From NCBI RefSeq assembly GCF_027942295.1, contig NZ_CP101416.1, positions 2,086,001 through 2,150,000 on the forward strand: a stretch of 64,000 nt of DNA, in the 5' to 3' direction. The notes below the pieces were generated by a model that saw only the letters and a list, made by a program, of their open reading frames with translations, did not search any database and was not told where the DNA came from. This DNA is from Pseudanabaena sp. Chao 1811 (lineage in GTDB: Bacteria > Cyanobacteriota > Cyanobacteriia > Pseudanabaenales > Pseudanabaenaceae). Numbering within the stretch: the first letter of the stretch is position 1; the number at the start of each line of letters is the position of its first letter. Both the position numbers and the translations under genes were made by a program. Below, piece after piece: positions 9,477 to 17,947 of the stretch.

Positions 9477-11225
9477 TTAGATGCTTAACCATAATTTCAA
9501 GTTTGTCTCTTGACTGGGGGAAGCATTGGGTAACTGCACAATATCAAAATGGGTATAAATCGGTTCCTGCAAAACGACTTCTACAGTTTTTAGTAAATCT
9601 TGATGGAAGATGGTCAGAGCGATCGCCTCACCTACAGCAAAATCCTTAAGACGCTCATTAAAGTTTTCCGCAGTCACGCGAACCCCTGCGATCGCTAACA
9701 AACTATCTCCAGTGCTAATACCTGCTTTTTGAGCTGGCGAACCAAACTCAACCTTTTCTACTTCAGCAATTCCATTTTTTGATTTTAGGGTTAAGCCAAT
9801 AAAGGGAATATCCTGACGTGCGCTGCGTAGCTCTAGTCCAAAGGGTTCTAGATAGTAGTTATAGTCTAGCTCCTTTGTACCATAGAGATAATTATTCCAG
9901 AAGTCTGATAGATCAACACCTGCCACCTTCTCGATTACCTCATGGAGTTCTGCTTCACTAAAGCCAATCTCCTCTTTACCAAAGCGTTCCCACATAATCT
10001 GTAAGACTCGATCAAGCGATCGCAAGTTATTGCTTTGCTTACGAATTAGTAAATCCAGCAGCATGGATACTAACTCGCCCTTAAGGTAGTAGGAAATCTG
10101 GTTATTATGAGTATTCGCATCAGGACGGTAGAGCTTGATCCATGTATCAAAACTGGAATCATAGAGCGATTGCACATGCCGCCCATAGGTTGTTTGTAAT
10201 CTAGTAATGCTCTTGCTAACAAGCTTCAGGTAATGTTTCGCATCGTACAAGCCTGTCCTCAGAGGAAAGATTTGATCGTAATAGCTGGTAGTTCCTTCGC
10301 TAAACCAAAGGGAACCTGTGTAATTCTCATTGTCATAATCAAAGGTTTCTAGTGCTTTAGGGCGAAGTCGTTTCACATTCCAAGTATGGAAAAATTCATG
10401 GGCAACTAGATTCATAAATTGGAGATAGCTTTCTTCCTTGCGAAATCCTAAGCGGTTGTAAAGCAGTACGGTGCTATTTTTATGTTCTAAGCCGCCAAAT
10501 CCATTACTAGCATGAAGGATAAAGTCATAGCGATCGTAGGGCAAACCACCAAATATGTCCGCTTCTACGGCAATGATTTCCGAGGTGTCTTTGATAATAC
10601 GCTGTACATCGGCATTATGCTGTCCCCAAATGATCCAACGATGGGGTTTACCATGAACTGTAAACTCATGCTGTTCTTGAATGCCGATCTCGAAGGGGCT
10701 ATCAACCAAAGTATCGAAATCCTTGGCGTAGAAACTATTAGAACTATTGGCATTAGGTAAGGCAGTAGCAATCCGCCAGTTCTCTTTAGGGATATCAATC
10801 TCAATTTGAAATGGATGATGCTGATATTCGGGAATATACATAAATACTGCCGCACCTGTAAAAAAGGCATGGGTACTATCAATGTGATTAGTCCGCACAG
10901 TTAATTCATTACAGAAAATGCGATAGCGGATTTTGATTAGTGAATTATTGCCAGTATTTACCCGCCAATGATTTTTACTGATTTTCTGCCATAACAGCTT
11001 TTCACCATTAGCAGTAGTCGCCTCGAAATTCTGGAGATGTTTGGCATATTCACGTACTAGATATGAGCCGGGTGTCCAAACTGGTAGCTTTAGATCGATA
11101 AATTCATTTTGCCAATTGGCGATCGCTAGTTCGACATGTAATAGATGATTTTCTGGCTCAGGTATTGATATGTGGTAGGTAAATTGATTGCTGAAAATAT
11201 TACCTGCTTTTTGTGAATCAACCAT
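9477..11225 (-). CDS. M61 (glycyl aminopeptidase-like) metallopeptidase with PDZ domain
   Basis: 582 residues. The N-terminal half is the beta-rich M61 N domain. The zinc motif HEFFHTW lies near residue 275 (HExxH), followed by the family sequence NVKRLRPKAL. The catalytic domain runs to about residue 450. A PDZ domain occupies about 465-560 (GSPAQKAGISTGDSLLAIAGV is its ligand-groove signature). No signal peptide is seen, so it is probably cytoplasmic. Family members cleave N-terminal glycine or other residues from peptides; the physiological substrate here is unknown. It is a single-gene unit ending at a shared bidirectional terminator. Confidence 0.87.
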   Translation of the reverse strand: MVDSQKAGNIFSNQFTYHISIPEPENHLLHVELAIANWQNEFIDLKLPVWTPGSYLVREYAKHLQNFEATTANGEKLLWQKISKNHWRVNTGNNSLIKIRYRIFCNELTVRTNHIDSTHAFFTGAAVFMYIPEYQHHPFQIEIDIPKENWRIATALPNANSSNSFYAKDFDTLVDSPFEIGIQEQHEFTVHGKPHRWIIWGQHNADVQRIIKDTSEIIAVEADIFGGLPYDRYDFILHASNGFGGLEHKNSTVLLYNRLGFRKEESYLQFMNLVAHEFFHTWNVKRLRPKALETFDYDNENYTGSLWFSEGTTSYYDQIFPLRTGLYDAKHYLKLVSKSITRLQTTYGRHVQSLYDSSFDTWIKLYRPDANTHNNQISYYLKGELVSMLLDLLIRKQSNNLRSLDRVLQIMWERFGKEEIGFSEAELHEVIEKVAGVDLSDFWNNYLYGTKELDYNYYLEPFGLELRSARQDIPFIGLTLKSKNGIAEVEKVEFGSPAQKAGISTGDSLLAIAGVRVTAENFNERLKDFAVGEAIALTIFHQDLLKTVEVVLQEPIYTHFDIVQLPNASPSQETNLKLWLSI

Positions 11226-11377
11226 TTTGTCTTGACCTTACTCAGCGATGCCTATAGATACTATATCAGTAAGATCTCATACAAGCAAAATTCGGACAAT
11301 GCGCTTGAGCAAGCCATTTGCTCTATCACGGTAAATCATTCCTAAACTCAAAATCTCAAATTTCTTCCTTCAACGCA

Positions 11378-11665
11378 TCACTCAATAAAGCGGATAAATT
11401 TAACTTGAGGATTTTCTAGATTTTGATACTCAGATGCTCTAGCCTCGATATCTTGTAACTGCCCGATCGCTAATCCACAGGGAAATCCATACTTAGCCTT
11501 AACGCGATCGCTAGCAATGTTAAGAGCCGTTCGCGCAGATTCTACGAACTCATCTAGTGCATATTCAACATTAGGTTCAAAGTATTCTTTAACGATCAGT
11601 GATGGAGAATAGCAGGTTTGTTCAGAACCATCGGGCCAGCTAATTTGAAAGTTGATTTGAGGCAT
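11378..11665 (-). CDS. MSMEG_0570-family nitrogen starvation response protein (orphan)
   Basis: 95 residues beginning MPQINFQISWPDGSEQ, with TCYSPSLIVKEYF, ALNIASDRVKAKYGF and a C-terminal acidic end. This matches the small MSMEG_0570 family, named after a mycobacterial nitrogen-starvation gene and usually found inside the conserved Nit1 (nitrilase) gene cluster together with a radical SAM protein, a nitrilase and an acetyltransferase. None of those partners is near. The molecular function is unknown. An IS630 element begins 18 nt upstream of the ATG, separating the gene from whatever promoter it had, so expression may be lost or driven from the IS end. Confidence 0.72.
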   Translation of the reverse strand: MPQINFQISWPDGSEQTCYSPSLIVKEYFEPNVEYALDEFVESARTALNIASDRVKAKYGFPCGLAIGQLQDIEARASEYQNLENPQVKFIRFIE

Positions 11666-11751
11666 AGGGTTAATGGTGATTGTTACAGCCTATTGAGGGA
11701 AAGAGTAGTACAAGATAAGCTAGGATAGCAAAACCCAAAAGAGAGTAAAAA

Positions 11752-12120
11752 ATGGCACCTTACTCACTAGATCTCAGAGAAAAGATCGTAGCAAACTACG
11801 AAGCAGGAAATACATCGATTCGGGAAGTAGCGAAGCAATTTCAAGTCGCGACGAAAACAGTGCAAAAACTACTGAATCAATACCGAGAGACAGGAGAACT
11901 AAACCACAAACCATTAGGTAGTCCAATCAAAAGTCCCCTCGAAGCGCATCAGGAGAAAATCCTCGAAATTGTCTCAGAGCATCCAGATTGGACACTATGG
12001 CAGTACTGTGAAGAAGTAGCAGAACAAACAGGAGTATCAGTGACCACAGGCAGCATGTGCCGATTTTTCCAGAGGCATAACATCACTCTAAAAAAAAGAC
12101 CTATCGCCATGAAAAGGTAA
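11752..12120 (+). CDS. IS630 transposase, first frame (helix-turn-helix part), copy A
   Basis: 122 codons starting MAPYSLDLREKIV, the classical IS630 N-terminus. Two helix-turn-helix modules (about 5-50 and 65-115) bind the terminal repeats. The frame ends shortly after the run of eight A residues at 12090-12097. Reading CT A AAA AAA AG in the zero frame gives a canonical slippery heptamer, and a -1 slip there joins it to the DDE frame for a product of about 315 residues. Without the slip, a short DNA-binding protein is made that could act as a repressor. Confidence 0.9.
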   Translation: MAPYSLDLREKIVANYEAGNTSIREVAKQFQVATKTVQKLLNQYRETGELNHKPLGSPIKSPLEAHQEKILEIVSEHPDWTLWQYCEEVAEQTGVSVTTGSMCRFFQRHNITLKKRPIAMKR

Positions 12121-12698
12121 AAAGTGAGGCAGTACAACAGCAAAGATGTGAATTTTGGGAAGCATTGAATGAAGTGAAAGCTGAAGATCTGATTTGTATT
12201 GATGAAACGGGAGTATGGCAGGGGATGGAACGCTCTGTGGCAAGAAGTGAATGTGGCAAAAGAGTATTCAGTCTTCGTCCCTTTTACAAAGGTCAGAAAT
12301 ACACAATAATTGGCGCTATTTCAGTTGATGGGATTGTTTGCCTGAAAACGATTCAGGGTTCTATGAAAGGAGCAGATTTTCTCACCTTTGTCCAAGATGA
12401 CCTAGTACCTAAATTACGTCCTGAGCATAGGATCATCATGGATAACCTCAACTGCCATAAAGTTGAGGGGGTCGCAAAAGCAATTACAGCGACAGGTGCT
12501 AAGATTTTGTACTTACCCACCTATTCTCCTGATTTTAATCCAATTGAGATGATGTGGTCGGTTCTCAAATATTTTATTAGATTGCTTAGACCTCATTCTC
12601 AAAAACTACTTCAGCATTTAATCAACGTTTTCCCTTACTTGTTAGAAAAAGATTTCTTCAAAAATTGGTTTACTAAGTGTTGTTACTGTACTACTTAA
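12090..12698 (+). CDS. IS630 transposase, second frame (DDE catalytic part), copy A
   Basis: Open in the -1 frame from the A8 run to 12698. The DDE triad is visible: Asp in LICIDETGVW, Asp in IIMDNLNCHK, Glu in DFNPIEMMWSVLK. The only initiator-like codon at the start of the domain is TTG at 12165 with no good ribosome binding site, and the residues before it (KTYRHEKVKSEA) continue the family alignment. Expression as a frameshift fusion with the upstream frame is therefore the best reading. All catalytic residues are present, so the element is probably active. Confidence 0.88.
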   Translation, partial: KKKTYRHEKVKSEAVQQQRCEFWEALNEVKAEDLICIDETGVWQGMERSVARSECGKRVFSLRPFYKGQKYTIIGAISVDGIVCLKTIQGSMKGADFLTFVQDDLVPKLRPEHRIIMDNLNCHKVEGVAKAITATGAKILYLPTYSPDFNPIEMMWSVLKYFIRLLRPHSQKLLQHLINVFPYLLEKDFFKNWFTKCCYCTT

Positions 12699-12833
12699 TC
12701 CCTCAATGGACTGTAATTGCTAATCGGTGATTGAATTATAGCTTTTGTGGATAAAATAGGTTCTATAACAAAGGTTTTTGGATAGGTGTTAAGGTGTATT
12801 TTTGATGTGATTATTTCAGTGATCGCATGGCTA

Positions 12834-14045
12834 CTAAATCTGAATATTCCAACATTCTCTAGCAATTTCCCAATCTTCTTGAGTATGAATCACTAAAACT
12901 CGCACGGCTGATTCAGGAGCTGCAATGTCCACATCGATCGCCCGTTGGTTATTTTTTTCTAGGTCTAGCTTTAATCCTAGAAATTCAAAACCCTCACAGG
13001 TGGCGGCTCTAATATCTGGAGCATTTTCGCCAATGCCTGCGGTGAAGACTAAGGCATCTAAGCCGCCAAGACTAGCTAACATTGCGCCAATATGCGATCG
13101 CAAACTATGCACATAAACATCAAAGGCAATCTGCGCTTGTGAGTTACCCTCCGCGATCGCTTGCAGGATTGGACGTAAATCCGCAGAAATTCCTGAGATG
13201 CCTAATAGCCCAGATTCGCGATTGAGTAGGCGATCGAGTTTCTCCACATCCATATTTGGTTGACGCAGTAAATGGATGAGAATCCCTGCATCAATGGAAC
13301 CAGAACGGCTACCCATGACTAAACCTTCGAGGGGTGTAAATCCCATAGTTGTATCAATACTATGACCATTACGAATTGCGGCTAAGGAACATCCATTTCC
13401 TAAATGACAGGTAATTAAGCGTAAATCATTAACTGGGCGATTGAGGATTTGGGCGGCGCGATCGCGACAATATTGGTGGCTAATTCCATGAAAGCCATAA
13501 CGCCGAATTCCTTGCTCTGCATATTTACTGGGAATTGCGTAGGTGTAGGCGGCAGGAGATAAATGAGCATGAAAGGCAGTATCAAATACCGCAACTTGAG
13601 GAATCTTCCCAAATACATTTTCCGTTGCGGCAATGCCTTCTAAATTCGCAGGATTATGGACAGGGGCAAAGACTGAGAGTTTTGCGATCGCCTCTTTTAC
13701 TTCCGCATTAAGCATAGTACTTTGGCGATATTCTGCTCCGCCATGTACCACTCGATGCCCTATGATATCTACATCTGAAGGCTCTTTGATGACTGCGGTT
13801 TCTCCATTCCACAGAGTCTCTAACATATGCGCGATAATCTTTGGGCGCGAAGTTGCAGCAATTTCTTCTTGGAGAACTTTGCCCTGATGGGTTTTAACTT
13901 TGATTTCGGCAAATCCTGTATGGTGCGTCCAGTCTACCATCGCTTCCCAAATCGGTTCAGGTGGTGTGTCAGGCAATACATTCCCTAACTCATACAAACA
14001 ACTTTTTTGGCTACTCGATCCTGCATTGAGAACTAATATTTTCAT
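12834..14045 (-). CDS. ackA: Acetate kinase
   Basis: 403 residues, the usual length. N-terminal phosphate-binding motif NAGSSSQKSCLY; RVVHGG; GFHGISHQY; HLGNGCS (ATP site); and ENAPDIRA near the C-terminus. It interconverts acetate plus ATP with acetyl phosphate plus ADP in the cytoplasm. The usual partner phosphotransacetylase (pta) is not in the window. It is divergent from cutA across a 130-bp intergenic region that must hold both promoters. The family assignment is essentially certain. Confidence 0.95.
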   Translation of the reverse strand: MKILVLNAGSSSQKSCLYELGNVLPDTPPEPIWEAMVDWTHHTGFAEIKVKTHQGKVLQEEIAATSRPKIIAHMLETLWNGETAVIKEPSDVDIIGHRVVHGGAEYRQSTMLNAEVKEAIAKLSVFAPVHNPANLEGIAATENVFGKIPQVAVFDTAFHAHLSPAAYTYAIPSKYAEQGIRRYGFHGISHQYCRDRAAQILNRPVNDLRLITCHLGNGCSLAAIRNGHSIDTTMGFTPLEGLVMGSRSGSIDAGILIHLLRQPNMDVEKLDRLLNRESGLLGISGISADLRPILQAIAEGNSQAQIAFDVYVHSLRSHIGAMLASLGGLDALVFTAGIGENAPDIRAATCEGFEFLGLKLDLEKNNQRAIDVDIAAPESAVRVLVIHTQEDWEIARECWNIQI

Positions 14046-14175
14046 GTTTTTGGGGATGATTATTTTGAAATGGATGAGCGCAACTGAGCAGGTTTTGAAA
14101 ATTGAGGTTAGGACTGCTATATATTTATAACAAGTCCTACTGACTCAGACTTGTTACTAATTACTCGTTTTACGG

Positions 14176-14505
14176 ATGAAACTTTATTACGTTACCCTGA
14201 ATACAGTAGATGAAGCCCGACAGATTGGGCGATCGCTACTAGAGCAGCAGTTAGCCGTATGTGTAAATTGGTTTCCGATTACCTGTGCCTACCGTTGGGA
14301 GGGGGAAATTACGGAAGAGCCTGAAGTTGTGTTAATGATCAAAACCCAATCAGGACTACAGACAGAAATCGAACAAGCCATTCGCGATCGCATTAGCTAT
14401 ACCAATTTCATTGCCGAGATTTCACCGAGCCATGTAAATGAATGCTTTTTAGGCTGGTTAAATCGCGAAGTCCCCTACGAAGTCACTAATAAAGAGGCGC
14501 AATGA
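14176..14505 (+). CDS. cutA: CutA divalent-cation tolerance protein
   Basis: 109 residues, the length of CutA1. The fold signature TLNTVDEARQIGRSLLEQQLAVCVNWFP is recognisable at the start (short segments TLNTVDEA and LAVCVNW), followed by YRWEGEITEEPEVVLMIKT. CutA forms very stable ferredoxin-like trimers; a role in copper tolerance was reported in E. coli, but the cyanobacterial role is unclear. Its stop overlaps the next start by 4 nt (ATGA), so it is translationally coupled to the HAD phosphatase. Confidence 0.9.
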   Translation: MKLYYVTLNTVDEARQIGRSLLEQQLAVCVNWFPITCAYRWEGEITEEPEVVLMIKTQSGLQTEIEQAIRDRISYTNFIAEISPSHVNECFLGWLNREVPYEVTNKEAQ

Positions 14506-15137
14506 CTCGCATAGTATTCTGTGATTTCGATGGCACAATTACGGCGGTAGAAACCTTTGTCGCGATCTTGAAAGAATTTGCCCCAGAGATTTCGCAGCAG
14601 CTACTGCCACAAATTTATGATCAGACCTTAACGCTGCGGGAAGGAGTGCGCCAAATTTTGGAATCCATTCCTTCGAGACTCTATCCTGAAATTCTCGAAT
14701 TTACGCGATCGCAACCGATGCGGGCTGGTTTTGTCGAACTTCTGGATTTTCTAGATGCTAAAAAAGTGCCTTTGATCGTGGTTTCGGGAGGATTACAAGG
14801 AATGGTAGAAGTAGTTCTAGGAGATCTAAAACAGCGCGTTCATGCCATCCATGCGATCGCTATTGATCCTAGTCAGGAATATTTACAACTTCATTCCGAC
14901 TATGAATACGGGACAGAACTAGTTGCTAAGGTAAAGGTGATCGAGGCATATGGAGCAACGGAAGCGATCGCCATTGGTGACTCGATTACGGATTTGAATA
15001 TGGCGCTCTATGCCCCGACCGTATTTGCTCGCGATCGCCTTGCGGTTTATCTTGATCAACACCAAAAAGCCTATATTCCTTGGAATGATTTCTTTGATGT
15101 GCGTGATTATTTAAAAGCATCATGGAAATGGAAATAG
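14502..15137 (+). CDS. mtnX: MtnX-like HAD-IB phosphatase (2-hydroxy-3-keto-5-methylthiopentenyl-1-phosphate phosphatase)
   Basis: 211 residues of the HAD superfamily. Motif I is DFDGTI (nucleophile Asp and acid/base Asp), motif II VVSGG, motif IV GDSITDLNMA. Length and motif spacing match MtnX of the methionine salvage pathway, which dephosphorylates the enol intermediate formed after MtnW. No other salvage gene is nearby, so the substrate is inferred; a phosphoserine phosphatase-like activity is possible. It is coupled to cutA through an ATGA overlap and followed by a strong hairpin. Confidence 0.75.
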   Translation: MTRIVFCDFDGTITAVETFVAILKEFAPEISQQLLPQIYDQTLTLREGVRQILESIPSRLYPEILEFTRSQPMRAGFVELLDFLDAKKVPLIVVSGGLQGMVEVVLGDLKQRVHAIHAIAIDPSQEYLQLHSDYEYGTELVAKVKVIEAYGATEAIAIGDSITDLNMALYAPTVFARDRLAVYLDQHQKAYIPWNDFFDVRDYLKASWKWK

Positions 15138-15160
15138 CGGCAGCCGCTAAAACCCATTAA

Positions 15161-15189
15161 AAGAAAGCGCGGCTTTGCCGCGCTTTCTT
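15161..15189. terminator. Hairpin after the cutA-mtnX pair
   Basis: Perfect 13-bp stem with a TTT loop, GC-rich core and T-rich 3' arm, 23 nt past the mtnX stop. Confidence 0.8.
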
Positions 15190-15290
15190 GTCATAGGAGC
15201 TGTCTATCTCCTTAGAGTTTGATTGCGATCAAGTTGTAAACTAGTAGCAATATAGAAAAAATTAAAAATAGAACCAACTAAGCAAGTTTT

Positions 15291-15422
15291 ATGACAGAGG
15301 TTATTCTTTTCAACTCTTTCTTTTGGATTGCCGCAGCATTACTAGCGATCGCTACTGGTGGGGTGGGCTACCTTACTTATTTAGAATGGCAAGATCGTCG
15401 TCGCCGTGGTGGAAAAAGTTAA
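15291..15422 (+). CDS. Small single-span membrane protein, 43 residues
   Basis: ATG at 15291 opens 43 codons. Residues 7-32 form one hydrophobic span ([19 protein letters not shown]), followed by an Arg-rich tail ([11 protein letters not shown]) that would face the cytoplasm. The shape is that of small subunits of thylakoid complexes such as NDH-1 or the photosystems; a subunit like NdhP is possible, but I cannot name it. Its 3' end overlaps the convergent ribBA 3' end by 50 nt. A real gene is supported by coding-like composition and isolation behind its own promoter gap, but the overlap counts against it. Confidence 0.5.
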   Translation: MTEVILFNSFFWIAAALLAIATGGVGYLTYLEWQDRRRRGGKS

Positions 15423-17076
15423 ACCACTCATAAATGCGATCCGTTAGCCAAGGTGTATGCCATGCCAATCCAAGGTTAATTGTTTCCGCAAAACCTGTGG
15501 GTGTTTCAGCATCATTACTGGCTACGCAAAATTTAAAGTTTTTAACCTGTTCCCATTGTTTGAGATGCTTTAGCACACGGATGATTGCCTGACGATAGGG
15601 ATGATTTGGCTCAGCATACCAATCATCAGAAATTTCGTTAGAGCTATCAAAGCCTAAATGCACAATTGTGAACTTATTAGCTAGATCCTTCTCGGACTCT
15701 TTATTTACCTCTTGCGTATCCGCATCCGCAAACAAACTTGCAAAGGCAGTAGAAGTTTCTTCCTGCAAAAGGAGATCGTTACTAGCAGCAGCTTCACGCA
15801 ATTGGTCAAGCAATTCCGTTGATTTTTCGGTTGTCCAATGGATACCTAAAGTCACAAGCTTTGTTTGCAAGAGCAAATGCCCTAGTTTTTCGGCTTTAGT
15901 TTCTAGATAGCGCAAATTATATTCATTGGTTTCGATCAAGAGGGGCAAGCGTCCTACGATTTCAATATCAAAACCTTTGAGTCCTGCAAGTTTGCGAGGA
16001 TTGTTGGTAATCAAGCGCATCTTTTTGATGCCGAGATCATGCAAAATTTGCGCCCCAACACCATAGGTACGCAGATCTGCGCCAAATCCCAGTTTTTCAT
16101 TGGCTTCAACTGTATCAAGTCCCCCATCTTGGAGGGAATATGCCTTAATTTTATTAATCAAGCCGATGCCGCGACCCTCCTGACGCAGGTAGACAACTAC
16201 GCCCCAATTGGCAAACTCGATCATTTTCAAGGCGCTTTGTAACTGTCCGCGACAGTCGCAACGCAAAGAACCGAGGGCATCTCCCGTCAGACATTCGGAA
16301 TGAACGCGCACTAGGACTTCATTTTCTGGAAAATCCTGTAAATCACCTTTGACGATCGCCAAATGTTCGGTGTTATCCAAGGTATTGCGATAACCGTAAA
16401 CGCGGAAATTACCAAATAACGATGGCAAACTGGCGATCGCCTCACGCTTGACAAAGCGATCGTGTTCCAGACGATAGCTGATTAAATCCGCAATGCTAAT
16501 TAACTTGAGATTATGCAGCTTGGCATATTCGATTAGCTCAGGCAACCGTGCCATCGAGCCATCATCATTCTGAATTTCGCAAATAACACCTGCGGGATAT
16601 AACCCTGACATCTGCGCTAGATCCACTGCGGCTTCGGTATGTCCTGCCCGCTTGAGGACACCACCATCCTTTGCTCTCAAGGGAAAAACATGACCCGGAC
16701 GACGCAGATCATTAGGACGAGTATTAGGATTAATTGCTGCTTGAATGGTGCGCGAGCGATCCTCGGCGGAAATACCTGTAGATGTGCCTTCCACCGCATC
16801 AATGCTCACGGTAAAGGCAGTTTGTTGGCTATCGGTATTGCGATCGACCATTAAGGGTAAATCTAAGCGATCAAGGCGATCGCCTGTCATCGCTAAACAA
16901 ATCAAACCCCGTGCCTTGACTGCCATAAAGTTCACCATTTCAGGTGTGGCAAATTGGGCTGCACCAATCAGATCGCCTTCATTTTCGCGGTTTTCATCAT
17001 CGACAACGACAATGAGGCGACCAGATTTGAGATCGTTCAGGGCATCGGGAATGGAATCAAATTGAAACTTTGTCAA
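15373..17076 (-). CDS. ribBA: Bifunctional DHBP synthase / GTP cyclohydrolase II
   Basis: 567 residues. Residues 1-200 are 3,4-dihydroxy-2-butanone-4-phosphate synthase ([33 protein letters not shown]). Residues about 206-400 are GTP cyclohydrolase II ([17 protein letters not shown] zinc cysteines; [16 protein letters not shown]). A further ~150-residue C-terminal extension (after about 415) is typical of cyanobacterial and plant RibBA and has no known catalytic role. It makes both precursors of riboflavin. The gene starts at an ATG 20 nt inside a repeat-rich gap and is convergent with the small membrane protein gene. Confidence 0.93.
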   Translation of the reverse strand: MTKFQFDSIPDALNDLKSGRLIVVVDDENRENEGDLIGAAQFATPEMVNFMAVKARGLICLAMTGDRLDRLDLPLMVDRNTDSQQTAFTVSIDAVEGTSTGISAEDRSRTIQAAINPNTRPNDLRRPGHVFPLRAKDGGVLKRAGHTEAAVDLAQMSGLYPAGVICEIQNDDGSMARLPELIEYAKLHNLKLISIADLISYRLEHDRFVKREAIASLPSLFGNFRVYGYRNTLDNTEHLAIVKGDLQDFPENEVLVRVHSECLTGDALGSLRCDCRGQLQSALKMIEFANWGVVVYLRQEGRGIGLINKIKAYSLQDGGLDTVEANEKLGFGADLRTYGVGAQILHDLGIKKMRLITNNPRKLAGLKGFDIEIVGRLPLLIETNEYNLRYLETKAEKLGHLLLQTKLVTLGIHWTTEKSTELLDQLREAAASNDLLLQEETSTAFASLFADADTQEVNKESEKDLANKFTIVHLGFDSSNEISDDWYAEPNHPYRQAIIRVLKHLKQWEQVKNFKFCVASNDAETPTGFAETINLGLAWHTPWLTDRIYEWFNFFHHGDDDLAILNK

Positions 17077-17232
17077 GGCTTACTATCAGGGATTCTAGCT
17101 ATTTATATCCATCATATAGCAATCTCTAGGATGCTTGCTCCAGAAATAGATCCCATCAATCACTCTCTATGGTTCTGCAATTTAATAAACCATGAGTTTG
17201 ATATAGCAATTTGCGCTGTACAAAGCACAGCA

Positions 17233-17287
17233 CGAACATGGCAAATGGTAAAAATAGCTTGGCTATTTTTACCATTTGCCATGTTCG
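17233..17287. repeat. Perfect 26-bp hairpin, family with copies near 49760 and 57086
   Basis: Arms 17233-17258 and 17262-17287 are exact complements with a TTG loop. The core GGTAAAAAT...ATTTTTACC recurs at 49760-49805 and 57086-57132. This is a dispersed palindromic repeat rather than a terminator, since no gene ends here. Confidence 0.8.
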
Positions 17288-17554
17288 TCGAACTAGCGTT
17301 AATTGAAAGAACCAAATTTTTTGAGGTGTGGCTTTGCTGTATGACAAAAAATGGTACAGAGTTACCAAATTCATTAAGTAAGTAGTCAAGCGTAAGTAAA
17401 CTTAAAACCTAGATTTCTGTACCGTCCGTGTAGCAGGCAGCACAGAAATCTAGGTTTTGTTTAGAACTATGCTGAGCTACCTAGATTTTTACAGAGGATT
17501 TTGTATAGAGCTTACTTGACATATTTTCAGAATTCTTCTGTTGAATAAGCAAAA

Positions 17555-17645
17555 TATAGCAATCCTAAATCATTTGTAGATTTTTAGGTTTGTGGAAACG
17601 CACTCCTTTAGGGTGTGCTTCCACAAACCATTTAGGATTGCTATA
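17555..17645. repeat. 91-bp MITE, copy 1
   Basis: Begins and ends with the 16-bp perfect inverted repeat TATAGCAATCCTAAAT and carries an internal hairpin (GGTTTGTGGAA...TTCCACAAACC). A same-length copy in the opposite orientation lies at 29099-29189, and a degraded copy near 44174. Confidence 0.85.
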
Positions 17646-17947
17646 TCAGGCGATCGCGTCATGGAGGTATTCAGCTTTATGTACATTTATAAAGTCTCTC
17701 TAAAGGTTTTTAGATCAATAATCAAAATTTGTTGAAAATATCCAATGTTTGATTTGCTTGATTTGTTGAATTGACTTTATGCTTGATTGCTCTATTTCCA
17801 TTCATGTCTGATTGATTTGTTTGATTTATAGAATTAGTGAGCAGAACTAGCAACAGATTTTGAGAGCTAGCATTGCTAAACTCCAAAATTTGTGAGGAAC
17901 ATTTGAGTTGGATATACAGTCGATAATTAGGATATGCACGAAAGTAT

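Larger units (their letters stand above)
11684..12715 (+). mobile_element. IS630-family insertion sequence, copy A
   Basis: About 1.03 kb, bounded by TA dinucleotides at both ends (11684-11685 and 12714-12715), the target duplication expected of IS630/Tc1. The 29-bp terminal inverted repeats (from 11684 and to 12715) agree at most positions, sharing TTGAGGGA and AGTAGTACA blocks. The sequence appears identical over its whole length to the copy at 20264-21295, so both are recent. It carries a two-frame DDE transposase. It landed just upstream of the MSMEG_0570-family gene. Confidence 0.92.
17077..17947. repeat. Repeat-rich gap: hairpin elements and a 91-bp MITE
   Basis: 871 bases without a supported gene. 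They contain a perfect 26-bp hairpin (17233-17287), a 17-bp inverted repeat (17404-17420 with 17442-17458), partial copies of the sequence TATAGCAAT, and the 91-bp MITE at 17555-17645. The open frames found here simply follow the palindromes. The last ~200 bases are AT-rich and should contain the promoter of the SLH gene. Confidence 0.75.
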
